NCBI RefSeq assembly: GCF_042242105.1
Contig: NC_092032.1
Location: 19,852,415 to 19,916,414, forward strand
From: Pempheris klunzingeri
Taxonomy: Eukaryota > Chordata > Actinopteri > Acropomatiformes > Pempheridae
DNA length: 64,000 nucleotides
Reading direction: 5' to 3'
Shown here: positions 37,400 through 48,667 of the stretch, one piece after another
Position numbering within the stretch: the stretch's first letter is position 1
How the letters are laid out: every line of letters starts with the position of its first letter
The notes under the pieces: model-generated
Seen by the model: only the letters and a program-made list of their open reading frames with translations
What the model was told of the DNA's origin: nothing
The model's database searches: none
Program-made: the position numbers and the translations under genes

Positions 37400-40300
37400 T
37401 CAGCTGCAGCGTCTCACGTGCTCTAGCACATACTCTGGGAAGTGCAGACTGCACACCTGCAGACCGTCCAGTTTGCAAGGCATCCTGGGATACTCGTCCT
37501 CCTTCCACTTGTTTTCGTCGGGGTCGAAGGTGAGGATGGAGTCACTGTAGTGGCCGTTGTAACACAGGCCGCCCAGCACCATGATCTGCCTGTCCAACAC
37601 CGCCACCCCGTGGCCGCTGCGCCCGATGGGCATGGAGGCGAGGATGGTCCACTCGTCAGTGTCCGGGTCGTACACCTCGGTGGACGGGCAGCCCTGCGAC
37701 TCGAAGGAAGCCCGCAGGATGACGCACACGCCTCCGAAGACGTACAGCTTCCCGTTGTGAGAGATCATCTTGTGGAAGCAACGGGCGTAGTTCATTTTGG
37801 ATTTGTTCTCCCAGCAGCTGGCGTGTGTGCCGGGCAGCAGCGGGCCTCGGCCGGCGCGTGTCCTGTGTGCGTCTGACCCACCTGAGCTTCCTCCTCCTCC
37901 CCCTCCTCCCCCACCTCCTCCCCCACCTCCGGCCTCCCGCCCCGGATCGAACACGCACACCTGTTTGGAGGTGGAGGAGGAGGTGATGCCGCCGGTGATG
38001 TACAGTTTACCGTTGAGGACCGTTCCCTCGTGGCCGTACTTGTTTACAGGATACGGGTCCACGAACTCCCAGCGGTCCTCTGTGATGTCGTAGCGCTCTG
38101 TGGAGTAGAAGGTCTCGTCTCGCGTGCGGCCTGCTACGGCGTAAATGAACTTGCCGATGACGCCCACGGCAAACTCTGACCTGCACACCACACAAACACC
38201 ATGAATATGCATCTGCGAATGAATAATTCATTCAAACATGTTGCCTTGAAATTAACACATCGTGCCACTGAAGCATAAAAAGAAGCAAGCGAGAAATCTG
38301 TGGCATCCAGGACTTCGGGCTGCTCTCACCTGGGCACAGACATGTCAGCCATGCGCAGCCAGGAGTTCTGCCGGGGGTCATAGCGGTAGACTTTGGAGGA
38401 GGCGTGAAACTCCCCGTCGGGCCCCAGCTCCTCTCCACCCAGCAGGAAGGCAAAGTTGTTCACGATGGCAAGGCAATCCGGTCGCAACGGAACCTGAGGT
38501 CCCTCCAGCTCCCACCACACCTGAGGGAGCAGAGACACCACAGCACAACACACAGGGCCTCAGTTCATGTGGACGGATTAGATGGAGGGACCGAAGATGT
38601 GCTGCATAAAGAGCGCTGAGAGATCCCAGAGTTTGGCTAATTATGCTTTTCTCTTTTATAGTTTGCTCGGAGGAACACAAACATGTTTATCTACAAAAAA
38701 AAACCTTTTCATTTTGGCAAAATGAGTCTTAAATGTTGTCTAAACACAGTTTAATTTAGATTTAAACCAGAAACTGTCTGATTGAAAAGGCCGACAGCTT
38801 GTGATACCTGACGTCTGTTGTCGTTACCAAAGAAAGTATTGATGTTAGAGACTCTGAGCTCTGATAGCAGAGGGTAGAAAACAACCCCCCCCTCTGGCAA
38901 GAGTAGAATCAGACTATTTTCTAAAATCTAAATCTGTTTTATCTCTGCCAGCTGTTTGCTCAGTAAGGTACCCCGGAGAGTGAGCATCTTAAAAAGGATG
39001 CCTGTGGTTTATACACATTCACTTCACCTCACTAATAACTATCAACTTGTATGCAACAACAATCAAAATCAATTAGTAGAGACTAGATCGCCACAACAGA
39101 CACAGCAGGGCATTTTTAAATGGATCCCATCAGGTGTAACAGACCATTTCTGATCCTTTCAGCTCACTCGGTACAGAAGCTATTAAACATGGTGCATGCA
39201 GCCCAGAGTCACACGGTCAAACGGGGAGACACCTTTGGGCGCTGCAGCAGCAGGATCTTGCTGTTGACCATACTGTGACCGATCATTCCCCTGAAGACAG
39301 CGGTCTGCGGGCGGACGGAGCGGATACGGTTGGAGCGCGTCTCCACCAGAGGCTGCTGGTTGACATCATGGAAGTAGCTGAGCGCCTGGTCCACTTCCTG
39401 CCTCAGCTGTCGGGAGTAACGGTAAAACTCTGACGTCTTCACCTGTGACGAGGAAGAGGAGGACAGCGGTAAAACCGTGGACTCCTGTCAGCGGAGCTAT
39501 TACCCTGAGCTGCATGCATCTGAGGAGAAAGCTGCACTCGCCTTCTCAAAGATGTTGGCAGGAGTCATGAGGCAGAAGCGGATGGACTGCACAATGGTGT
39601 CAGTGTGCCTCCAGCGCCGCCGGTCGTGCCGCAGCCACGCCTGGACAGCTTCATACAGCTCGATTTCTGGAAAGCGGCTCAGAGCGTCGCTGTTCAAGTA
39701 CGCCTTGTTCAGGAGAAAGAGACACTGAATTTAGACAAAGCGGCTGAGCTGTGAATGCAAACAGAAAGAGGGTTTGCCTGCGTTTGTATTTGGAGCTCCA
39801 ACGACAACCGGACCTGCAGTCTCTCCAGGCTGAGGTAGGACAGGAAGTCGGGTCGGCTCATGAGGGGGACAAAGTTGTCGAGTAGGAAGTTGTCGAGCTG
39901 CTCCTGGACGCCCTCCACGCCCACGCTGAAGTCCTCCAGGAGGCGCATGACCTCAGCGCAGTTCTCCAGACAGATCTTGGCCAGCAGGAAGGAGCAGCAG
40001 AACTCCACCGCCTCCGTCAGCTGGACGTACATGGCCGCCTGCCGGGACAGGAAGAGAGAGAGAGGAGGAGTGAATAAAATACCGTTTCTGGACATCTGAA
40101 GGACGTCAGGGGGCGTAGGGCACATTACCTGAAGGATCTCTTGGACGGTGGGCATGCTGAGCTCCAGTGAGCCGTAGTACATGAATCGGAGAATGTGGCC
40201 GAACCCAGCGGCTGTCAGCCCCTTCATGTGGATCTTGTCCTGGTCCCTCTCCCTCATGTCTGCTGTGAACATGACCCGGAAGTAGTCGCTCTGTGTGGCC

Positions 40301-41024
40301 AGAAGCGCCTTGTGGGCCTGCAGGAGGACGGATGGACACAAGTTTGCATTAAAAAAAGTGTTCTCTTCCACCCGGCACACCCACCCCTGCTCCTGGAACA
40401 TTTACTGCACTGATGTCTGGCAGAAACGTTAACATTTTACACAAGATCTGCTCTGAAAATGTGTTACAGTAAGAATGTTGAGGATACAAACTCTGGAAAA
40501 TATGTTTTGTGACATAAACTTCGAGAAAAAACTATGTCAGGTTGGTCGTAAAGTAACAAAACCACATTTAAGAAAGTGTTTTGCATTAAAGAGTCCTGCC
40601 GTGTGTGGACTTAAGAGAAGGATTCAAGGAACTTTATTTGTCCTACCGACACACGTTTACACATGGGGGGGTACGAAATTACGTAGAGGAGAAAAAAGAG
40701 CTTCACAGCTGGCTGGAGTTGTTTTTAGTCTTTTCCAGCTTCAAAGCAGCCAAGAGGATTTCCCTCCATCGCATAACAGATTTTATGAGCAGATCTGTGG
40801 CTGAACCGCCGGAGGTATCGATGCAGAGCTCCGTAACACTGCGCACTTAGAGCAGCATGCATTAGTGTGTGTCGTCAGCTTTATTTGAGTACCTGGAAGT
40901 GGTGCTCCTCTATCAACAGGGTGACATCCAACAGCAGACGCTCCTCATAAAGCGCCCGGAAGCCCGACGACACACTCCCATCGTGCACCTGGGACAGGTA
41001 CACCTCCACATCTGCCCCCGACAT
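37400..41024 (-). CDS. klhl15: Kelch-like protein 15, CUL3 ubiquitin-ligase substrate adaptor
   Basis: Seven coding exons on the minus strand, in transcript order: 40893-41024, 40129-40317, 39814-40038, 39542-39703, 39233-39442, 38330-38520, 37400-38180. Phases agree, giving 629 residues against 604 in human KLHL15. Domain order: BTB (about residues 25-130; LLDVTLLIEEHHFQ, AHKALLATQSDYFRVMFTADM), BACK (FLLAKICLENCAEVMRLL, FPEIELYEAVQAWLRHDRR), then six Kelch repeats with the usual GG and Y/W pairs (ITGGITSSST, FGGVCVILRASFES, VLGGLCYNGHYSDS), ending EHVRRCS. In mammals it recruits CUL3 to ubiquitinate the PP2A subunit PPP2R5B and CtIP. The intron after residue 234 uses a GC donor. A run of 14 glycines plus flanking low-complexity sequence (from about residue 450) replaces a shorter loop and explains most of the extra length. 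The acceptor at 41032-41033 puts the 5' UTR in a separate exon further right. Confidence 0.95.
37889..37930 (-). repeat. GGN codon repeat coding for 14 glycines in klhl15
   Basis: Fourteen consecutive glycine codons (GGA, GGG and GGT mixed) at residues 454-467, followed by SSGGSD. The mixed codons suggest an older expansion stabilised by substitutions rather than a fresh pure-repeat slippage. It lies in a loop between Kelch blades. Confidence 0.9.
39536..39541 (-). other. non-canonical GC splice donor in klhl15
   Basis: Exon 39542-39703 ends AAG|GCGAGT. Homology places the border exactly here (residues FEK, then VKTSEF), and no GT donor nearby keeps the frame. The matching acceptor at 39443-39444 is AG, so this is a GC-AG intron. 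Confidence 0.85.
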
Positions 41025-41599
41025 AACACACCTGGAGGCATGAAGGAGAGCAAAGTGCAGCAGCAGGTGGAGGGTGGAGGCAGGCCGGGTAAATCACACA
41101 TCTCTAAAGGTCTAAACACTGAGCTTGGCTACAGCTGTGGACTGTGAACATTACTATTAAAACATGACTTCAGCAGGCACAACACTACAAGTCTCCTCAA
41201 GGAAAACATTATGTGTGTGTGTGTGTGTGTGTGCTGCTGAAAACTGTAAGGGCATTCAATAGGACGTTCAGCATTAAAAGCTCAGCACTTCAGCTGCTGC
41301 ATCCAACTGTTTCACAGCCAAACGTGTGCGTATGTGCACGAGCCACACTGAGGAAGCACTCTGCTCCACCGCAACACAGTGAGGTTTGTAAGACATAAAC
41401 ACAAAGAAGTCCCACATGTCGTTTTATCTCATTTCTTCAGCTACACGAATTACAAAAGAGAAGAAAAACACACACACACACACAAAACTTAGATTAAACA
41501 ATCTATTTTCTGCACACAATAAAGAGGAGAAAACACCAACACACACACACACACACCATCTGCACACCTCCACAAACTCAGTCGCACATAAAGAACGAA

Positions 41600-41606
41600 A
41601 ATGAAA

Positions 41607-41641
<35 letters not shown>
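41600..41641. repeat. (CA)n microsatellite cluster
   Basis: A clean (CA)n run here, with smaller runs at 41468-41484 and 41538-41556, in the klhl15 5' UTR intron. Confidence 0.9.
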
Positions 41642-41891
41642 CACACTCACCTCTGATTGGCCACGGGCATGTCAGAGGGGGTTGTCCGAGCCAATCAGAG
41701 GACAGTGCCCCTTGTGTCCAGTAGATGCTAACAATGTCCCTTTTCTGAGCGTCAATCACCTGGACGACAAAGCCAACACAACCGCCACATTAAAGCATGA
41801 ACGTCTGCAGGAGCAAACTGCAATAAAACAAATTAAAAAAAAAAAAAAAACAGCCACACAAGGACTTCTGTGCTTGTGAAAAACCTTTACA

Positions 41892-41985
41892 TTGCGGCCA
41901 AAAGTATGTGGACGCACAAAGGTTACACCCCTGTGTGGTAGCTGAACATCTCGTGTCCACTGTCCACATAATTTTGGCCTTATTG
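41892..41985. mobile_element. short Tc1-like MITE
   Basis: The left end, TTGCGGCCAAAAGTATGTGG, and the right end, CCACATAATTTTGGCCTTAT, form imperfect inverted repeats about 95 bp apart. The 'ggccaaaagtatgtggac' terminus is typical of a common fish Tc1-related family. It is non-coding. Confidence 0.6.
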
Positions 41986-42098
41986 TGAGGAGAGTCTTCA
42001 CTTGTCATACTTTAAAATATAATAATAAATAGTGTTAGCTGAGGAGGATTTATTACAGCTACGTGCTCAGTTTGTTCATCCAAATGAATGTAATGAAG

Positions 42099-42772
42099 TT
42101 AAAGGATAATTCCAGTTTAATCACCACTTGGGTCGTGTTTTTGTAGTTTTGTATATTATTTTTTTTTAATCAGTGATGACACCACTGTACTTTACTGAGA
42201 CCTGAAAGGAGTCAAGAAACACAAGCAGACATGCTGGAGGAAACAAACCTTCAGTGAAAAGTAAAGTAAACTGTGAAATTATCACCCAAGTAAACGGTTT
42301 TCAGATCCACTTCCTTCCACACTGTGTTCACACAGTTGTCCTAAATAATACGGCTGAATGGAGCCGATGATTCTCTCAATTAATTCATCAGTTGTTCTGC
42401 CAATAAAATGTCAGAAACTTGTGAAAAGCATCCATCGCTCTTTCCTAAAGCCCAATGTGACGTCCTCAGATGTCTTGTTTTGTCCACAACCCAAAGAAAT
42501 TCAAAAATTATTCACATTTGAGAAGCTGAAATCAGAGAATTTGGACTTTTTTTCCATGAAGAAAAATGACTGAAACCGATTAATCGACTATCAAAACATT
42601 GGGAATTAGTTTAATCGATTCATTCTTGCAGTTCTACTGTGTAATGAATGGGATCTTAAGTGTTATCTAGATCTCTGCCACTATTTTGGTCGGTAACATG
42701 CTTGCAAAACCAATCGGACCGACAGCAAAACTATGAAAAATAAGCTGGAGTAAAGTGGAATTATCCTTTAAT
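42099..42772. mobile_element. non-autonomous element with TTAAAGGATAATTCCA ends and a hAT-like core
   Basis: The left terminus, TTAAAGGATAATTCCAGTTT, and the right terminus, AAAGTGGAATTATCCTTTAA, are inverted copies. The outer bases resemble the termini of family F (compare ATCCTTTAA at about 56520-56527). The interior, about 42350-42640, is the GATTAATCGA-type hAT-like repeat, apparently nested. Confidence 0.55.
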
Positions 42773-44600
42773 TCAACAACAACAATCATTTAAGAGCATT
42801 TAAACTATTTCCAGCTGGTCATAACAAGGAGGTGAGAGCAGGTCATGAGAGGGGAGAGGAAGACGTTATGTGTAGGAGGGAACATGGAAACAAACACTAT
42901 CTAAATAAAACACTCATCTCTTAATAACAGTGACCTTTTTATTTGTAGTTTACTGCTTAAGCTCCTTTTCTTTAGTGTCACTACTGAGAGTTTCCCAAAG
43001 AGCGAGGAAAGAGGGGGATGATGGGTAACATGGATGACGAGTTGACAGTGACATGTTTGCTCAGGTTTAGAGTGAAGAGTCGTACCTTTGGGAGCCCGGG
43101 CGAACAATCACAGGCTTTGACGGCTGAGCGCTAAGGGGCCGCTCGCATTTCCTGTGTTTATGTTTCCCTGGTTCTGACAGAGGAGACATGAAAAAGAGCC
43201 ATAAGACGGCGGCGACGACGGCGGCGGAGGAGGAGGAGGAGGAGGAGGAGGAGCAGAAAGAACACCAACACCATCAAACGTTCGGGGCTCAAACTATGTC
43301 ACTGAAGTGCTTTAATCCAGACTGTCAGGACACTTCATGTCAACACGCTTCACACACTAAGGCAGGTGTGCACCTCCAAACACATCCAAGGTGCTTTACT
43401 TTTGTTTATTTTCCAGTAGGGCTGCAAGTAATGATCGACAACCCAACATACAGTGTATGTAACCAGGTTTAATTCTTATTCTGTTAGTTTGTTTAACATA
43501 AGGTTAGTCCTTCATCTGCAGTCCCTCACCTGATGTTACAGTAGTAAATATAACACACCATTATTAAAATACAGTGCATGCAGCATCTTGTAAGTGAACA
43601 CTGATAAAACTGGGGTGTCACATTAGCAGGTGTTGACATTAATGGTACCGCTGAGGGCTTTTATTCTCACTATGAAGTCAACGATGAATCGTATTACATG
43701 TACATGTTTTGTACAAAACTCAAACGATATTTAATTTACTATCACGTACGACAAAGAAAACGAGCAAAAACCCAAATTTGAGGAGCTGATAAAAGACTAG
43801 AACAATGAACTGATGACCAAAAGTGTTGCCAATAACATTATCTGTTGACTTATTAACTGCTTCATCCTAAGTTAGTTATAACAGCACATATCATCCAAAA
43901 GTTACACAAACATGATCAAGAAGAACAAATTAAGTTGTGAGCAGTAACCACAACTGCACAGCAATTATTAAAACTAGGATTATTATCTGTAAGCTGACAA
44001 ATTATCTAAATCAACTAATCACTTGGGCTTTAATTCCCAGTGCTGCTCACAATAAACCTGTGGCTGTAGAAAGTTACTAACCACCACAGAGGTGAGGAGC
44101 AGGCTCACTTCACTGGCTCCTTAAATCCGTGTAAATCTCAGTGAAGTCTGGTGTCAGAGAGTCACCCTCTGGCTGACCTCACCTGTGTTGAAAACAACAA
44201 CAGGTTGTCGGTGTGCTCACCTGGCAGCGAGCTTCACACCCTCACCAGCCAGCGGCTAAGCTCACCTGTAGCACCTGTGCGCCTCAGAGAGGAGCGATGA
44301 GTGCAGTCACTGTGCTCCTGTCAGGCACAACAACAGGGGGAGCAGGAGGCTAACGGCTAAGCTAATGCTAGCAGGGAAGGCGTTAAACTTTACAGCACAC
44401 TGACACGAGAGGCTAGCATCTGTTAGCATCTCTGGTTTACATTACAGCAGTGGGAGCGTTAATGCTAAAACTAGAGCCCCAAAACAAAAGGCTCCGGCTG
44501 CACTCTCAACTCTGGTGTCCGAGGATGAAGGCGCTGCTGCTAGCTACTAAAATGATGCGGAAGTTCAGGAGTAAATATAATAGGTATTTTCACTCCGTAG
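42101..44600. other. klhl15 upstream intron region
   Basis: Beyond the elements listed separately, this stretch has a (GGA)n-rich run at about 43205-43252, a hAT-like repeat at about 43420-43870, and GC-rich DNA from about 44230. I see no coding exon. Confidence 0.45.
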
Positions 44601-44619
44601 CTCGCTGCCTAACCAGCCG

Positions 44620-45000
44620 CATTAGCTGTCACGATTCTCGGCTTGTGGTGACAGGAGCTACGGGGGGATCCGACACAGCTCCACCGGGGTAACAGCTTTA
44701 GCTTAGCCGCTAAAATCCAGCCGTCTCACCTCGGCGGTGCGAATCCCCACAACCCCTCTTGGACCAGGCAGCTCTGGCTCCTTCGGACATGAAGCGGCGG
44801 GTTCGATGCCGGGATCAGGAGAGCGGACGGCAGCGGTGCACTGCCATGTTATCGTCCGTCTGCCAGACGAGGAGACCCCCCACTCGGCTCCAAATTAAAC
44901 GGGTAACAAACCACAGCGGTCCACAGGCTTTGCGGACGCCATTTTCTGCGCAGGCGTCACTTCCCTTTTGGGCGGAACTGAAGGGCGTTGTGCGGTGCAG
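44620..45000 (-). promoter_or_regulatory. probable klhl15 promoter / 5' UTR CpG-rich region
   Basis: This is the densest CpG stretch upstream of klhl15. On the minus strand it has AAAATGGCG (44945-44937, a YY1-type site common just after housekeeping start sites) and, upstream of that, GCGCAG and GGGAAGTGACG (ETS/CRE-like). The first non-coding exon probably starts here, about 3.9 kb upstream of the start codon, but its donor could not be fixed. Confidence 0.45.
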
Positions 45001-45244
45001 CAAAGATCGTGAACACGGCCAAGATGAATCACTCCCCGCTGTGTTACATTCGATTCGTCCCGCTCAAAGACGATATATGAAGAACTGGAGTACAATTTGA
45101 GGTACTTTACTGACGGAGTACTTTACTACTGCACTTAAAAACTGAAAGACCCAGTGGAGGAAAGTTCTTCTGTTATTTATTTCAATATTTAAATTACGAA
45201 CAGTAAGGTAGTCATCACATTTATGACAAAGAATTTACACAGAA

Positions 45245-45685
45245 AGGTCTCAGGTCTCAGGTCCACGTCTCAGGTCCACGTCTCAGGTCTCAGGTCAGTC
45301 CAGGTCTCGGGTCTCAGGTCCACGTCTCAGGTCAGTCCAGGTCTCGGGTCTCAGGTCCACGTCTCAGTTCTCAGGTCAGTCCAGGTCTCAGGTCCACGTC
45401 TCAGGTCTTAGGTCAGTCCAGGTCTCAGGTCTCAGGTCAGTCCAGGTCTCAGGTCCACGTCTCAGGTCTCAGGTCTCAGGTCTCAGGCCCACGTTTCAGG
45501 ACTTAGGTCTCAGGTCACTCCACGTCTCAGGTCTCAGGTCCAGGTCTCAGGTCTTAGGTCAGTCCAGGTCTCAGGTCCACGTCTCAGGTCCAGGTCTCAG
45601 GTCTTAGGTCAGTCCAGGTCTCAGGTCCACGTCTCAGGTCTTAGGTCAGTCCAGGTCTCAGGTCCAGGTCTCAGGTCCAGGTGTT
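45245..45685. repeat. minisatellite of CAGGTCTCAGGTCCACGTCT-type units
   Basis: About 440 bp of head-to-tail variant copies built from CAGGTCTCAGGTC, CCACGTCT and CAGTC blocks. It is flanked by the klhl15 CpG region on the left. AGGTCA occurs repeatedly within it. Confidence 0.9.
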
Positions 45686-46099
45686 TCTAATTTGTCCAAT
45701 TCTTTCATCCAGTTTTTCAAAACTAAACTAATGATTGTCAAACACAAACTGTTGAGAACTCTGAGTTTAAATTGTACAACCAGATTTTTGGGTCCTTCAA
45801 AGTCAAGAGCTGAATTTCTGAACCTTTAGAAAAGACTAGAATAACTCCCTGGTGGTCGTCCTCCTCCGCCAACCAATCAGCTTCCAGTTTCCATCCATGT
45901 TTGTCCAGACCGGAGTTCAGAGTCCCTGAATCAGAATCCGACCAAATGTGAAATATGGTCACGGTGAATAACGGACAGAAGTGTTTTTTCCAGCACATCA
46001 TGGCGCCACAGTGAAGCCGACCTTTGAACTTTTGGATATAAAGTGTCATCACTTCATTATTTCACCCTGTCAGTCATTTGAGTGAAATACTGTCGTAAT

Positions 46100-46640
46100 C
46101 AGTTCTGCAGTTATGACCAGAAACAAGTCACCTCTGACCACCACAGTCTCATCAGTGCACCCTGGAGTCCAAGTGGGCTTAAATCCCTCCACTGTGCCAA
46201 AGGATAGATTTTAAAATCCTGTTACTTGCTTACAAAGCAAACACATAACTGACTTCCTGATGAGGTCTGAGGCGTCCAGGCCCCTCAGGTCACCTGGTGC
46301 AGGTGAAGCAGCTCTTGGTCTCTCTGCTCCACCTGTGGGACGAGCTTCCTGAACACCTGAGCTCTGCTGGAACTGTCAGCGCATCTAAATCAGGCCTGAA
46401 AACATCACTGTGGCTTTATAATAACACAACTTCTAATGTGCAACTATCTATACACATGCTTTTATTGTCTTTTAATGCATCTCCTCTTTAGCTTCAACTG
46501 TTTATCTTGTGCTTTTATCAGCGTTTACGTGCAATTTAATGTTTCTGTGTCTTGTTTTTTTACTGTTTTCTGTCCCTGTGAAGCTCTCTGAGCTGCCTTG
46601 TGTCTGAAAGGTGCCCTACAAATAGCTTTGCCTCGCCTCC
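46100..46640 (+). mobile_element. truncated LINE 3' end (ORF2 C-terminal remnant and 3' UTR)
   Basis: At 46297-46430 the plus strand encodes LWDELPEHLSSAG and SKSGLKTSLW. These match the C-terminal 'LWN-LP...S-FKS-LKT-LF' signature of fish LINE ORF2 proteins, preceded after a frameshift by EAALGLSAP. The tail, GAAGCTCTCTGAGCTGCCTT then GGTGCCCTACAAATAG, is the usual end of such elements. Only the last ~540 bp survive, with frame breaks. Confidence 0.6.
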
Positions 46641-47054
46641 GGTCTTTTATTTAAGACTCATATCTGCAGTGCACTTGTGAACCTCATGAGGAAGCTCGTT
46701 GGTATTTCTACTAACTGCAGATGAGGGCCTGTTAAAGTGTGTTTTATTTTATGAGATATCCTGTTAACTCAGCCTAAATGCATCCATTTGGTTTCATTCC
46801 TCAAGTATCTAACATGCATTCATGTTTTTTCTGTAGAATGTGCATGAAAAGAAGCGGGAGAGTTTGTTTCTCTAACTTGTCTTGTTAAAAAGTGGGAAAA
46901 GGTTTGGGAAACACTGCTGTAGATGTCTCACAGGATTGTTTGGGAGAGTTTCTCACCCTGCACACTGTTGACCAACAGGACGTCCAAAGCAACGACTACC
47001 ACATAAAAAGAAACACGAGGGGCGCAGGCGGCGTTGCTGTACAAGGAGAGGACA

Positions 47055-47060
47055 TTTATT
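47055..47060 (-). terminator. candidate distal tnik polyadenylation signal
   Basis: AATAAA on the minus strand, 4.1 kb downstream of the tnik stop. TNIK-family mRNAs in vertebrates have long 3' UTRs. Nearer signals may also be used. Confidence 0.3.
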
Positions 47061-48667
47061 GTAGAATTTCCAACATCACAGATGTGTGTTACCAGATTGA
47101 GGTCGTCTTTTGACTGCTTCCAGTGATTCAGACACGGTGAAAACATACACTCACATGCATGTCACACACCTGTGCACACGCCTGCTCACCCTACACACTC
47201 AAACACGCGCACACTCACAGGCCGACAGCCGCACATACGTTCACAGTCTTGATACGTACAAAAATTGAAATACAAATACAAATAATACCACAATAAAAAC
47301 ATTGTATTTTTTTTTTTTAAGAAATTCTTATAGCTATGTTCTCTATTCTGTAGAAAGACAACTAAGCTTTGATAAGTGAACATTATTTTTTGTCTTTCTC
47401 TAAAATGATCAGTAAGATATCATCATCATAACGAAAATTCTTACAGGATATATATCTTTTAATCTATGGTTTCATCAAACTGACCCTGCCTCCTGACCTT
47501 TATTCACAGGGTGTTGATTAATGCTAACATCCTGCACATGTAAAAGGCTTCAGCCGGCCTCAAAGCGGCATTGCTTACACCTATCGCATCCCTTAAAATC
47601 AACGAAAAGAATATCAAGTAAAAGATGGACCACTTTCCTCTCCCGTAGTCTGATCACAATCCCACAAACATACAAAAAAAAAAAGAAAGAAAATGCGTCC
47701 TGCTCGCTCTTCAGAAGCTGCTCTGGGTACGAGCGTCAAACAAAACGCCTCAAATATAACTTTAATGGTAAATGTATAACTATCCAGTGTACAATCTTGA
47801 CTTAATCCGCTCATGAGATAAAAGCCCAGATGTTAAGCTAAGTTAAAACTAGTCATTTAAACTCTCAGCGTTGTGATGAAAATGCTTTCAGGGCTCGTTG
47901 TTGAGACTCACCGTCAGACCGCCTTAAACTTACAGTTCATAACATGTGATGACAGGAAAAACATGTGTGTTACCATGCAAGATGCACAACTAAATGAACA
48001 GCGATGAACTACGGAGAGAAAAAGAGCAATCTTAACCCAAACCAAACTCTTCTTCTTCGTCTTCGTCAGAGAAAAAAAAACAAACAAACAAAGAACAGAA
48101 CGGACAGATTTACAGAGGTGTGACAGAAAAAGTGAAACTGACTTTCTTCAGAGTTCTTACCTGCTTTGCGAAGTCTGTCCTTAACATCAAAGTGAGTATT
48201 TACACAGGTGCAGTGAACACAGAACAGCAGGGACAGAAAAAGGTGGAGAGAACAAAGGGCAGAACCTCCAGAAGTTGGCAACTACTCTACGCCAAGTTCT
48301 TCTTGTGAGAAATGATGTGAAGATTTTGTTATTGTGTTGCTGTTGCAGCAATAATACAATATCTACAACCTTCCTTCCTGTCCCCTATCTAGAAATATAC
48401 CAGGACAAAGTAGCCACAGTAGCTGAGAACAACTGTGCAGCATCTTCATTGACAAGAGTCAAACGCCTCGTTTCCCAGCTGCTTGTTTGTAGGATTGTTC
48501 TCTCCGAATGGGGAACAGATGTAGAAGGTGTTTGAGCAGCAGCACTCAGAGCGAGTGTTCACACTGTGAGTCACAGCGGGTCCTTTCACTTCCCTCAGAA
48601 ATACAGTCGGGATTCTGATGCAGCCTCTCCCTTCTGGTGTCATTTTGCTTCATGAGGGAAACAGGTG

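Noticed and set aside
37442-37876. 144-codon plus-strand open frame opposite the klhl15 last exon
   Set aside because: A shadow of the GC-rich klhl15 coding strand. The minus-strand frame is the conserved one.
44759-45100. 113-codon plus-strand frame in the CpG-rich region
   Set aside because: GC-rich promoter-type DNA rarely contains stop codons, and no domain or splice logic was seen. The region is better read as the klhl15 promoter.
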